Shown: positions 10,702 to 18,000 of the stretch, in pieces
How positions within the stretch are numbered: the first letter of the stretch is position 1
Layout: every line of letters starts with the position of its first letter
Assembly: GCF_000701465.1 (NCBI RefSeq)
Contig: NZ_JNIY01000004.1
Coordinates: 372,001 to 436,000 of the forward strand
Reading direction: 5' to 3'
DNA: 64,000 nucleotides
DNA from: Paraoerskovia marina DSM 21750
GTDB taxonomy: Bacteria; Actinomycetota; Actinomycetes; Actinomycetales; Cellulomonadaceae
Program-made: the position numbers and the translations under genes
The notes under the pieces: generated by a model
What the model saw: only the letters and a program-made list of their open reading frames with translations
Database searches by the model: none
Told to the model about the DNA's origin: nothing

Positions 10702-11418
10702 GTGCCGACGAACCGCCGACCCTCGTCACCGGGCAGGACCCCCCGGTCGAACGGGCGTGCGTCGGGCGCGGCGCGACGTCCTGCGACGCCGCGGACCGCG
10801 AAGCCCGCCGCGAAGAAGCCGGCTGCCAGGTCGACGGCGTCGAAGCCGGCCTCGGCCAAGCCCGCCTCGACGAAGCCCGCGGCCAAGAAGTCGGGCGGAC
10901 GGTCCTCGACGGCTCGTACGACGGCGGCCATGCGCAGCGCTCCCGCCCGGACGGGCAGCGCGCCGGCGACCGGCGGACGCACGATCCTGCCCGAGGCGTT
11001 CACCCTGCGCGGGATCGTGCTCGCGGGCGTCGTCCTCGTGGCCCTCGTGGTCCTGATCCCGACCGGGCGCGCGTACGTCGAGCAGACGACGGAGCTGCGC
11101 GAGCTGCGCAACGAGCTCTCTGCGGCGACGCAGACGCGTGACGACCTGCAGGTCGAGCTGGACCGGTGGAGCGACGACGCGTACGTCGTCGCGCAGGCCC
11201 GGGAGCGGCTGAGCTTCGTGCTGCCGGGCGAACGTTCCTACCGGGTGCTCGACCCGGACACGGTGGTCGACACCCGCAACCCGGAGACGGGGCAGGCGGT
11301 GGGCACGGGCGCCGTCGAGTCGGGATTCTCCGAGGACGTGGCCTGGTACGAGTCCCTCGCGGGCTCGGTGACGATCGCGGGTGAGGCAGGTGCTCGCGCG
11401 AGCGAGGACAATGGGTGA
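10702..11418 (+). CDS. Septum formation initiator family protein (FtsB/DivIC-like)
   Basis: Bitopic division protein of the FtsB/DivIC family, expected to join the FtsQ/FtsL complex. Of 238 aa, residues 1-95 form a very basic cytoplasmic tail rich in Pro-Ala-Lys-Lys repeats, one TM segment lies near 100-122 (GIVLAGVVLVALVVLIP), and a coiled coil follows (YVEQTTELRELRNELSAATQTRDDLQVELDRW). Then comes the conserved YVVAQARERLSFVLPGE motif. GTG start. It lies between eno and DUF501, the same place as Rv1024 in M. tuberculosis. The histone-like tail is much longer than in E. coli FtsB (about 100 aa in total). Confidence 0.88.
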   Translation: MPTNRRPSSPGRTPRSNGRASGAARRPATPRTAKPAAKKPAARSTASKPASAKPASTKPAAKKSGGRSSTARTTAAMRSAPARTGSAPATGGRTILPEAFTLRGIVLAGVVLVALVVLIPTGRAYVEQTTELRELRNELSAATQTRDDLQVELDRWSDDAYVVAQARERLSFVLPGERSYRVLDPDTVVDTRNPETGQAVGTGAVESGFSEDVAWYESLAGSVTIAGEAGARASEDNG

Positions 11419-11448
11419 CGACCTGCTCGCCCGACGGATGGACCTCAC

Positions 11449-11988
11449 GTGAACGACCCCCGGCCCGACACCCCCGACACCCCTGACGCTGCCGACGAGA
11501 CCGTCACCGACGGCGACCTCGCCGTCCTCGCCACGCAGCTGGGACGAACGCCGCGCGGCGTCGTGGGGATCGCCGCACGGTGCCCGGCCGGTCACCCGCT
11601 CGTGGTGCGGACCCTGCCGCGTCTCGACGACGGGACGCCGTTCCCGACCGTGTTCTACCTCACCGGGCCGAGCGTCGTCGCCGCCTCCTCGACGCTCGAG
11701 GCCAACGGCGTGATGCGCGAGATGACGGAACGGCTGACCGTCGACGAGGAGCTCGCCGCCGCGTACCGGCGCGCGCACGAGCACTATCTGGCGGAGCGCG
11801 AGGCCCTGGGCCACGTCGACGAGATCGACGGCATCTCGGCCGGCGGGATGCCGACGCGGGTCAAGTGCCTGCACGTCCTGGTCGCGCACGCGCTGGCCGC
11901 GGGGCCGGGGGTCCAGCCGCTGGGGGACGAGGCGATCGCCCGGATGGCCGCCGACGGACTGTGGGACCGCACACGCTGCACCTGCTGA
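11449..11988 (+). CDS. DUF501 family protein
   Basis: 179-aa soluble protein of a conserved actinobacterial family of unknown function. Recognised by the pattern LAVLATQLGRTPRGVVGIAARCPAGHPLVVRTLP, FPTVFYLTGP, then GGMPTRVKCLHVLVAHALA and a C-terminal WDRTRCTC. Five cysteines fall in conserved-looking contexts (RCPAGH, VKCLH, RCTC), so metal binding is possible but not shown. Acidic, proline-rich N-terminus. Lies between the FtsB-like gene and ppx/gppA, an order also found in mycobacteria. Confidence 0.85.
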   Translation: MNDPRPDTPDTPDAADETVTDGDLAVLATQLGRTPRGVVGIAARCPAGHPLVVRTLPRLDDGTPFPTVFYLTGPSVVAASSTLEANGVMREMTERLTVDEELAAAYRRAHEHYLAEREALGHVDEIDGISAGGMPTRVKCLHVLVAHALAAGPGVQPLGDEAIARMAADGLWDRTRCTC

Positions 11989-12031
11989 TCTCGACTCGCA
12001 CCGTGTCGGCGGTGACTGGCACGCTGTGCCC

Positions 12032-12973
12032 ATGACTTCACGCGTGGCCGCGATCGACTGCGGCACCAACTCCATCCGCCTTCTCGTCGCCGACGTCGAC
12101 GGTGGGGTGCTGACCGAGATCGACCGCCGGATGGAGGTCGTCAGGCTCGGCCAGGGTGTCGACCGCACGGGCCGTCTGGCCGACGAGGCGCTCGCGCGGA
12201 CGTTCGACGCCGCGCGCCGGTACGCGGCGATCATCGGCGAGCTCGGCGCGACCCGCGTCCGGTTCGTCGCGACGTCGGCCACGCGCGACGCGGAGAACAG
12301 GCAGGAGTTCGTCGACGGGATTCGCGAGATCCTGGGTGTCGAGCCCGAGGTGGTCTCCGGTGACGCGGAGGCGGCGCTGTCGTTCCGCGGAGCCACCGTC
12401 GTCGCGGCGGCGCACGCGGCCCCGTACCTCGTCGTCGACCTCGGCGGCGGGTCGACGGAGCTCGTTCTCGGTGAGAACGAGCCCCGTGCCGCACGGTCGA
12501 TGGACGTCGGCTGCGTGCGGATGACCGAGCGGCACCTCGTGACGGATCCGCCGACGGTCGCCGAGATCGACGCGGCCCGGGCCGACGTGCGTGCGGCCCT
12601 CGACGTCGCCACGGAGACGGTCGACCTGGGCGCGACCCGCACCCTCGTGGGGCTCGCGGGGTCGGTCACCACCGTCACGGCGCACGCTCTCGGGCTCGAG
12701 CGCTACGACCGCGAGCGGATCAACGGTGCCGAGCTGGGGGTCGACGAGGTACTCGCCACGTGCGAGGACCTGCTCGCGCGGACACGGGCCGAGCGGGAGG
12801 CCCTCGGATTCATGCACCCGGGCCGGGTCGACGTGATCGGCGCGGGGGCCCTGGTGTGGTCCGAGATCGTCCGGCGTGTCCGCGACGACGTCGCCGCGGC
12901 CGGAGGTCGCCTCACGTCCGTCGTGACGAGCGAGCACGACATCCTGGACGGCATCGCGCTGTCGCTCGGCTAG
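12032..12973 (+). CDS. ppx: Exopolyphosphatase / pppGpp phosphohydrolase (Ppx/GppA family)
   Basis: Degrades inorganic polyphosphate or pppGpp, affecting stringent-response levels. The 313 aa form only the two-lobed ASKHA core without the C-terminal HD domain of long Ppx, as in short actinobacterial Ppx1. Motifs: AAIDCGTNSIRLLVADV, FVATSATRDAENR, VISGDAEAALSF-type loop (VVSGDAEAALSF), VVDLGGGSTELVLG and LVGLAGSVTTVTA. ATG at 12032 preferred over GTG at 12026. The stop codon shares a CTAG palindrome with that of the convergent GH6 gene, so the two 3' ends overlap by 4 bp. Confidence 0.92.
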   Translation: MTSRVAAIDCGTNSIRLLVADVDGGVLTEIDRRMEVVRLGQGVDRTGRLADEALARTFDAARRYAAIIGELGATRVRFVATSATRDAENRQEFVDGIREILGVEPEVVSGDAEAALSFRGATVVAAAHAAPYLVVDLGGGSTELVLGENEPRAARSMDVGCVRMTERHLVTDPPTVAEIDAARADVRAALDVATETVDLGATRTLVGLAGSVTTVTAHALGLERYDRERINGAELGVDEVLATCEDLLARTRAEREALGFMHPGRVDVIGAGALVWSEIVRRVRDDVAAAGGRLTSVVTSEHDILDGIALSLG

Positions 12974-13896
12974 CCGGGAGCCTCGGCCCACGGGTCGTTG
13001 GCGGCGAGCTCCTCGGCGATCTCCGGCCACCAGGTGCCCGCCGGCGGGCCGCCGCCGCACGGGCCGTCCGACTCGCCCGGCACCTTGACCCACAGCAGTG
13101 CGTCGAGGCGCGTCCCGTCGTCGACGAGGCGAGGCGGGTCGCCGAGCGCGCGCCCGCGGGCGTTGCACCACTGCCCGTTCGGTCCGTTCCCGTTGCGCGA
13201 CGTGTCGACGACGTAGTGGAGCCCGTCCGTCAGGCGTGACACCTCGTCGGCCCACGCGACGCTCTCCTCGGTCGTGCGGTAGTTCGAGACGTTCACCGCG
13301 AACCCGCGGGCGCCGGTCGGGCCCAGGGACAGCAGTCGTGAGGCCGCCTCCTCGGGGCCGAGCCACGCGGAGTTCCCCACGTCGACGTAGACGCGTGCGC
13401 CCGCGTCGCTCAGCGTCCGCGCGGCGCCTGCGAGCAGGCGGCTGCGGGTCGCGGGATCGCCGCAGTCGTCGAGCTGCGCGAGAGCGTCGGGCTCAAGGAC
13501 GACGAGGGGTGAGCCGACGACGGCGTCCGCCAGGCCCTCCACCCACGGCCCGTAGCTCTCGACGGTCAGGCCCCCGGCGGAGTGGAGGCCGCAGTCGCGT
13601 CCGGGGACGGCGTAGACGACGAGCTGGGCGACCTGACCGTTCTCGGCCGCCCGGCTCGTCGTCTCGCGCACGGTCCGGGCCGCCGACGCCTCGCCCGTGA
13701 GCCAGACGGCGTGAGGCGTCCCGGTCAGCCGCGAGTCGTCCTCGGCGGACGTCGTCCGGGCGAGCACGGGATCGCCGAGGCGCGGGACCGGGTCGGCGGT
13801 CTCGGACGGCTCCGTGGTCGGCGCGGGGCCCGAGGGGCCGGAGCATCCCGCGGCAAGGACGAGTGCCGCGCACGCCGCGGCCAGAGCTCGGCGCAC
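12970..13896 (-). CDS. Glycoside hydrolase family 6 endoglucanase, lipoprotein
   Basis: Predicted beta-1,4-glucanase anchored to the outer face of the membrane. The 308 aa begin with a lipoprotein signal peptide (VRRALAAACAALVLAAGC, lipobox LAAGC), a short Pro/Thr/Glu spacer, then a single GH6 domain. GH6 motifs: YAVPGRDCG, LEPDALAQ (catalytic acid region), YVDVGNSAWLG, GFAVNVSNY, DTSRNGNGP, WCNARGRALG and LLWVKVPGESDGPC. No carbohydrate-binding module or linker, so it is small for a secreted cellulase. GTG start at 13896 chosen because GAAGGAG lies just upstream (plus strand 13901-13907). Confidence 0.88.
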   Translation of the reverse strand: MRRALAAACAALVLAAGCSGPSGPAPTTEPSETADPVPRLGDPVLARTTSAEDDSRLTGTPHAVWLTGEASAARTVRETTSRAAENGQVAQLVVYAVPGRDCGLHSAGGLTVESYGPWVEGLADAVVGSPLVVLEPDALAQLDDCGDPATRSRLLAGAARTLSDAGARVYVDVGNSAWLGPEEAASRLLSLGPTGARGFAVNVSNYRTTEESVAWADEVSRLTDGLHYVVDTSRNGNGPNGQWCNARGRALGDPPRLVDDGTRLDALLWVKVPGESDGPCGGGPPAGTWWPEIAEELAANDPWAEAPG

Positions 13897-14075
13897 TGGG
13901 CTCCTTCGGTCGGTCGAGGTGGTCTTCCACGGGTGGTTCGTTCCGCCTGCCGGGTGAATCTGACGCGATCGACGCGGCGTGCTCGTCCGTGTCCGCCATG
14001 CGGGATGCGCGTGAGCCTGTTCACACGACGCCCTGCGCGGTACCGAGTTCGCGTGCAGCCAACTATTCTGACGGC

Positions 14076-15497
14076 ATGTCTTCGAATGTATCGACCACGG
14101 CCGGGACCGTTTCGAGCCCGCGCAAGACGCCGCGCATCGTGGTGCTCGGCGGCGGTTCCGTCGGGCTCTACTCGGCGCGCCGGATCCGCAAGCGGCTCGG
14201 CAAGAAGGACGCCGCGATCGTCGTCGTCGACCCGCGTCCGTACATGACGTACGCACCGTTCCTGCCCGAGGTCGCGGCCGGCTCGATCGACGGCCGCAAC
14301 GTCGTCGCCCCGCTGCGCTCCGCCCTCAAGGGCGTCGACGTGCTGCAGGGCAAGGTCACCGCGATCAAGCACGGCGAGCACAAGGTCGAGATCACGCCCG
14401 AGATCGGCGACGCGTACGAGATCAGCTACGACGAGCTCGTCGTGAGCCTCGGCTCGGTCTCGCGCACGCTGCCCATCCCGGGGCTCGCGGAGCAGGCGAT
14501 CGGCTTCAAGAACGTCGAGGAGGCCGTGTCCGTCCGCAACCACGTGGTGCACCAGCTCGACCTCGCGTCAAGCTGCTGGGACGCGGACGAGCGGCGCCGG
14601 ATGCTCACGTTCACCTTCATCGGTGGCGGCTTCGCCGGCATCGAGGCGCTCGCCGAGGTCGAGGACATGGCCCGCGCCGCGCTGAGCCAGTACGAGTCCA
14701 TCGACCAGGCCGACCTGCGCTTCGTCATGATCGAGGGCGCCGGGCGGATCCTGCCCGAGCTCAGCGAGCCGATGGCGGAGTACGCCCTCGAGCAGCTGAA
14801 GGAGCGGGGCATCGAGTTCCACCTCTCGACCTTTCTCAGCTCCTGCGTCGACGGCCACGTGGTGACGTCCACGGGTGTCGAGTTCGACTCCAACACCATC
14901 GTCTGGACGGCCGGTGTCAAGGCCAACCCGGTGATCGGGGAGTCTGACCTGCCGACGGACAAGATGGGCCGCCTGACCGTCAACGCCAACCTGCAGGTCG
15001 TCGACGAGGACGGCGTCGTCGTCCCCGCCGCCTGGGGCGCCGGCGACTGCGCCGCGGTTCCCGACCTGCTGAACCCCGGCGCGTTCTGCCCGCCCAACGC
15101 GCAGCACGCGATTCGTCAGGCCACCCAGCTCGGTGACAACCTGGTCGCGTCGGTCGAGGACCGCCCGCTGGTCCAGTACAAGCACAAGAGCGTCGGCGTC
15201 GTCGCGTCGCTCGGCCTGTACAAGGGCGTCGCCGAGCTCTTCGGCGTCTTCAAGTTCAAGGGCTTCCCGGCCTGGGCCGTGCACCGCACGTACCACGGCT
15301 ACGCGATGCCGACCTGGAACCGTAAGATCCGCATCTTCATGGGCTGGTTCGACCAGTTCGTCATGCGCCGCAAGACCGTCTCGCTCGGGTCGATCCACGA
15401 CCCCCGTGCGGCGTTCCGCAACGCGTCGCTCCCGCCGAAGCCGAAGGACGACGCGGCTCCGAAGTCCGACAAGGACGCGGTCGGCGCGGGCAAGTAG
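14076..15497 (+). CDS. ndh: Type II NADH dehydrogenase
   Basis: Non-proton-pumping NADH:menaquinone oxidoreductase at the inner membrane face. 473 aa. FAD-binding Rossmann motif IVVLGGGSVGLYSARRI near residue 20, NADH-binding motif FTFIGGGFAGIEALAEVE near 175, and the FAD site AAWGAGDCAAVPD near 315; the PPNAQHAIRQATQLG quinone-site-like segment follows. The C-terminus has amphipathic segments and ends in a Lys/Ala-rich tail. Start at ATG 14076 (MSSNVSTTAG). A strong hairpin lies at 15531-15574. Confidence 0.93.
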   Translation: MSSNVSTTAGTVSSPRKTPRIVVLGGGSVGLYSARRIRKRLGKKDAAIVVVDPRPYMTYAPFLPEVAAGSIDGRNVVAPLRSALKGVDVLQGKVTAIKHGEHKVEITPEIGDAYEISYDELVVSLGSVSRTLPIPGLAEQAIGFKNVEEAVSVRNHVVHQLDLASSCWDADERRRMLTFTFIGGGFAGIEALAEVEDMARAALSQYESIDQADLRFVMIEGAGRILPELSEPMAEYALEQLKERGIEFHLSTFLSSCVDGHVVTSTGVEFDSNTIVWTAGVKANPVIGESDLPTDKMGRLTVNANLQVVDEDGVVVPAAWGAGDCAAVPDLLNPGAFCPPNAQHAIRQATQLGDNLVASVEDRPLVQYKHKSVGVVASLGLYKGVAELFGVFKFKGFPAWAVHRTYHGYAMPTWNRKIRIFMGWFDQFVMRRKTVSLGSIHDPRAAFRNASLPPKPKDDAAPKSDKDAVGAGK

Positions 15498-15530
15498 TCC
15501 TCGGTGGGCGTGACGCCCACGCACGCACGC

Positions 15531-15574
15531 ACGACGGCGGGGGCGGACCTGGACGGGTCCGTCCCCGCCGTCGT
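15531..15574 (+). terminator. Stem-loop terminator after ndh
   Basis: 19-bp inverted repeat (15531-15549 with 15556-15574, one G-U pair, 6-nt loop), 33 bp after the ndh stop and just ahead of the tRNA gene. Confidence 0.8.
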
Positions 15575-15597
15575 GCGTTAGTCTCACGACGAGCAAG

Positions 15598-15671
15598 GCC
15601 CCCGTAGCCCAACTGGCAGAGGCAGCCGACTTAAAATCGGCCCAGTCCGGGTTCGAACCCCGGTGGGGGCA
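15598..15671 (+). tRNA. tRNA with UAA anticodon (Leu by anticodon), class I fold
   Basis: 74-nt cloverleaf: acceptor GCCCCCG/TGGGGGC with discriminator A, D arm with a 3-bp stem, anticodon stem GCCGA/TCGGC with loop CTTAAAA (anticodon TAA), a 5-nt variable region, and T arm CCGGG-TTCGAAC-CCCGG. CCA is not encoded. The anticodon reads the leucine codon UUA, but a bacterial tRNA-Leu should have a long variable arm, which is absent. The body resembles an actinobacterial tRNA-Lys. Position and fold are clear; the charged amino acid is uncertain. Confidence 0.85.
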
Positions 15672-15763
15672 CCGCCAGGCTCCGCCCGAGAGCTCGGCCA
15701 CCGGTCGGGCCGCCCCGCATAGACTCGAGGGATGGATCTCTCCCGCAGCCGGGGCGGTCGCCG

Positions 15764-16186
15764 GTGAGCGACGGCGGCCCGGTCCGTGACACCGACGCCA
15801 TGATCGCCGGGATGCGCCCGGGAGCGCGCGACGGGGAGTACGTCCTCGTCTGCGTCTCCGACGAGCGCGCGGCCGATCTCGACGCCACGGGCGTCCGCGC
15901 GGAGGCAACGGTCCGGGAGGCCGAGGGGACCACGCTCGTCCTGCGGCGCGGGACCGCCGACGCGCACGGACTGCCCTACGACCTCGTGCTGGCGTGGATC
16001 ACGCTGCACGTCCGCTCGGCCCTCGACGGCGTCGGCCTGACGGCGGCCGTGGCGGGACGGCTCGCCGCGCACGGGGTCCCCTGCAACGTGCTCGCCGGGT
16101 TCCACCACGACCACGTGCTCGTCCCGCACCGCGACGGGCCGAGGGCACTGACGCTCCTCCAACGACTGGCCGCGGGCGACGCGTAG
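15764..16186 (+). CDS. ACT-domain protein of unknown role
   Basis: 140-aa cytosolic protein. Its C-terminal half carries the tandem-ACT-type pattern LPYDLVLAWITLHVRSALDGVGLTAAVAGRLAAHGVPCNVLAGFHHDHVLVPHRDGPRALTLLQ in pieces, typical of small stand-alone ACT proteins that may bind amino acids. The N-terminal half (MIAGMRPGARDGEYVLVCVS) matches the same family. GTG start. No enzyme domain is attached. It lies alone between the tRNA and the TPP riboswitch. Confidence 0.75.
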   Translation: MSDGGPVRDTDAMIAGMRPGARDGEYVLVCVSDERAADLDATGVRAEATVREAEGTTLVLRRGTADAHGLPYDLVLAWITLHVRSALDGVGLTAAVAGRLAAHGVPCNVLAGFHHDHVLVPHRDGPRALTLLQRLAAGDA

Positions 16187-16248
16187 GCGGCGTCCCACGA
16201 TGCGACCGGTGCGTCCGCCACGGGCGCCTCTTGCTACGGTCGAGACAC

Positions 16249-16345
16249 ACCACGCGGGGAATCCCTGTCCGACACCGTCGGCCGGGACTGAGATGGGCGG
16301 GAGAACCGTCCGGACCCGTTGAACCTGATCTCGCCAGAACGAGCG
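16249..16345 (+). promoter_or_regulatory. TPP (THI-box) riboswitch
   Basis: Aptamer hallmarks in order: CGGGG (P2 5' strand), a variable P3 arm, CTGAGATGGG, ACCCG (P2 3' strand), TTGAACCTGATCT and a CTCG/CGAG hairpin. The ribosome-binding site GCGGAGG begins right at the aptamer's 3' edge, 8-14 bp before the tenA ATG, so control of translation initiation by TPP is likely. Confidence 0.9.
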
Positions 16346-16357
16346 GAGGAACGTGGC

Positions 16358-17071
16358 ATGACTGCCGTGACCCTTGAGAACGACCAGACGACGCCGGTAG
16401 CGGCGTCGGAGTCCGGATTCACCGCAGAGCTGGGGCGCCGGTACGCGCACCTGTTCGAGGACTTCTACCAGCATCCCTTCCTGTCGGGCCTGCGTGACGG
16501 CACGCTCGCCCCCGAGAAGGTGCAGCACTACGTGGGCCAGGACCACCAGTACCTGAGCGCGTACGTCCGCTGCTACGGCCTGGGGCTGACCCTTGCTCCC
16601 GACCGCGAGTGGATGCGCTACTTCCACGAGCGCACCGGATTCCTGCTGGACGACGAGTCCGAGGCGCACCTCGCGCTCTGCGCGCGTCTCGGGGTGACCT
16701 ACGAGGACGCGCAGGTGGAGCGTCTCGCGCCGAGCGCCAAGGCCTACGTCGACCACATGATGGAGGCGGGCCGCGACACGCTCGGCACCCTCCTCGCCGC
16801 GCTGCTGCCCTGCCCGTGGACGTACATCTGGGCCGCGGACCGCTACGCGCACGCGGAGCCGATCCAGGACGACCACCCGTTCGCCGGGTGGTGGCGGTTC
16901 TATGCCGACGACTCGTGCCTGCAGATGCTCGAGGAGATGCGGGCCAAGCTCGACGCGGTGGCGGCTCAGGCCGGGCCCGAGGAGCGCGCACGCATGGAGC
17001 TCGCCTTCGAGCTGAGCGTGCGCCACGAGATCCGGTTCTGGCAGATGGCCTGGTCCCTCGAGACCTGGTGA
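16358..17071 (+). CDS. tenA: TenA family thiaminase II / thiamine-salvage hydrolase
   Basis: Hydrolyses aminopyrimidine breakdown products of thiamine so the HMP moiety can be reused. 237 aa, all-alpha TenA fold. Visible catalytic positions: aspartate in VGQDHQYLSAY, the cysteine in LLPCPWTYIWA, and the glutamate in ELSVRHEIRFWQMAW. ATG at 16358 with GCGGAGG upstream. The TPP riboswitch in its leader supports a thiamine role. No other thi gene is next to it. A 15-bp terminator hairpin follows. Confidence 0.93.
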   Translation: MTAVTLENDQTTPVAASESGFTAELGRRYAHLFEDFYQHPFLSGLRDGTLAPEKVQHYVGQDHQYLSAYVRCYGLGLTLAPDREWMRYFHERTGFLLDDESEAHLALCARLGVTYEDAQVERLAPSAKAYVDHMMEAGRDTLGTLLAALLPCPWTYIWAADRYAHAEPIQDDHPFAGWWRFYADDSCLQMLEEMRAKLDAVAAQAGPEERARMELAFELSVRHEIRFWQMAWSLETW

Positions 17072-17077
17072 CCCGGT

Positions 17078-17114
17078 GCCTCGGCGGGGACCCGCGAACG
17101 GTCCCCGCCGAGGC
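17078..17114 (+). terminator. Stem-loop terminator after tenA
   Basis: Perfect 15-bp inverted repeat (17078-17092 with 17100-17114) and 7-nt loop, starting 7 bp after the tenA stop. Confidence 0.8.
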
Positions 17115-17125
17115 AGACTAGGGGG

Positions 17126-17998
17126 ATGAGCCCCGTCGAGACGCTGCGCAGGACCTCCGGACGCGCCCTCTTCGCCCGGGTCGGCGGCCCGGACGGCCAC
17201 GAGGAGCGCGAGCGCATCCACGCCACGGCCGGACCGCGGCAGTTCGCGCAGGACTCGGAGATCGCGCGCGTCCACGGCGACGCCTCGATGTTCGTCGGCG
17301 GTGTCCGCGCCCTGCTCCTGCAGTCGCTGCACCCGCTGGCCATGGCCGCGGTCGCCGCGCACTCCGGATACCGTGGCGACCCGTGGGGGCGCCTGGCCCG
17401 GACGAGCACGTTCCTGGCGGCGACGACGTTCGGCACGGTCGAGTACGCCCGGCAGAGCATCGACGTCGTCCGCTCGGTCCACGCGCGGGTGCGCGGCACG
17501 GCGCCGGACGGACGTGCCTACGCCGCCGACGACCCGTGGCTGCTGCGCTGGGTGCACCTGGCCGAGGTCGACAGCTTTCTCACGGCGCACCAACGTTTCG
17601 GGCTCCGTCCGTTGGACGCCGCCGGGTGCGACGCGTACCTCGCCCAGGCCGCGGACGTCGCACTCCGCCTGGGGGCCGTCGACCCGCCCCGGTCCCGCGC
17701 GGAGGTCCGTATCGCCTGGCAGGAGTTCGGCCCGGAGCTGGGTGCGACCCAGGAGTCCGACGACGTCGCCCGGTTCTTGCTCGCGGAGCCCCCGCTGCCT
17801 CGCGCGGCGCGCGGACCTTACGCGCTCCTGGGTGCAGCCGCGTACGGCTCGCTGCCCCGATGGGCCCAGCGGGAGATCACGGCACCCTGGCCCGTACGGG
17901 GCGACCCGACCGTGGTGCGGGCGGGCGGGCACGTCGCGACCCGGGCGATCCGGTGGGCGCTCGCGGGGGACCCGCCGCCGGCTCGACCCGTCGACTGA
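17126..17998 (+). CDS. DUF2236 (MpaB/latex-clearing-type) oxygenase family protein
   Basis: 290-aa protein of the DUF2236 family, which includes heme-dependent latex-clearing and MpaB-like oxygenases. Family features: FAQDSEIARVHGDASMFVGGVRALLLQSLHPLAMAAVAAHSGYRGDPWGRLARTSTFL read in pieces, with a conserved QSLHPLAM histidine, then WVHLAEVDSFLTAHQRFG with a second conserved histidine and a third (AHQRFG). These could ligate heme. No signal peptide is seen. The substrate cannot be read from sequence. It converges on the GH3 gene, ending 2 bp from its stop. Confidence 0.8.
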   Translation: MSPVETLRRTSGRALFARVGGPDGHEERERIHATAGPRQFAQDSEIARVHGDASMFVGGVRALLLQSLHPLAMAAVAAHSGYRGDPWGRLARTSTFLAATTFGTVEYARQSIDVVRSVHARVRGTAPDGRAYAADDPWLLRWVHLAEVDSFLTAHQRFGLRPLDAAGCDAYLAQAADVALRLGAVDPPRSRAEVRIAWQEFGPELGATQESDDVARFLLAEPPLPRAARGPYALLGAAAYGSLPRWAQREITAPWPVRGDPTVVRAGGHVATRAIRWALAGDPPPARPVD

Positions 17999-18000
17999 CC

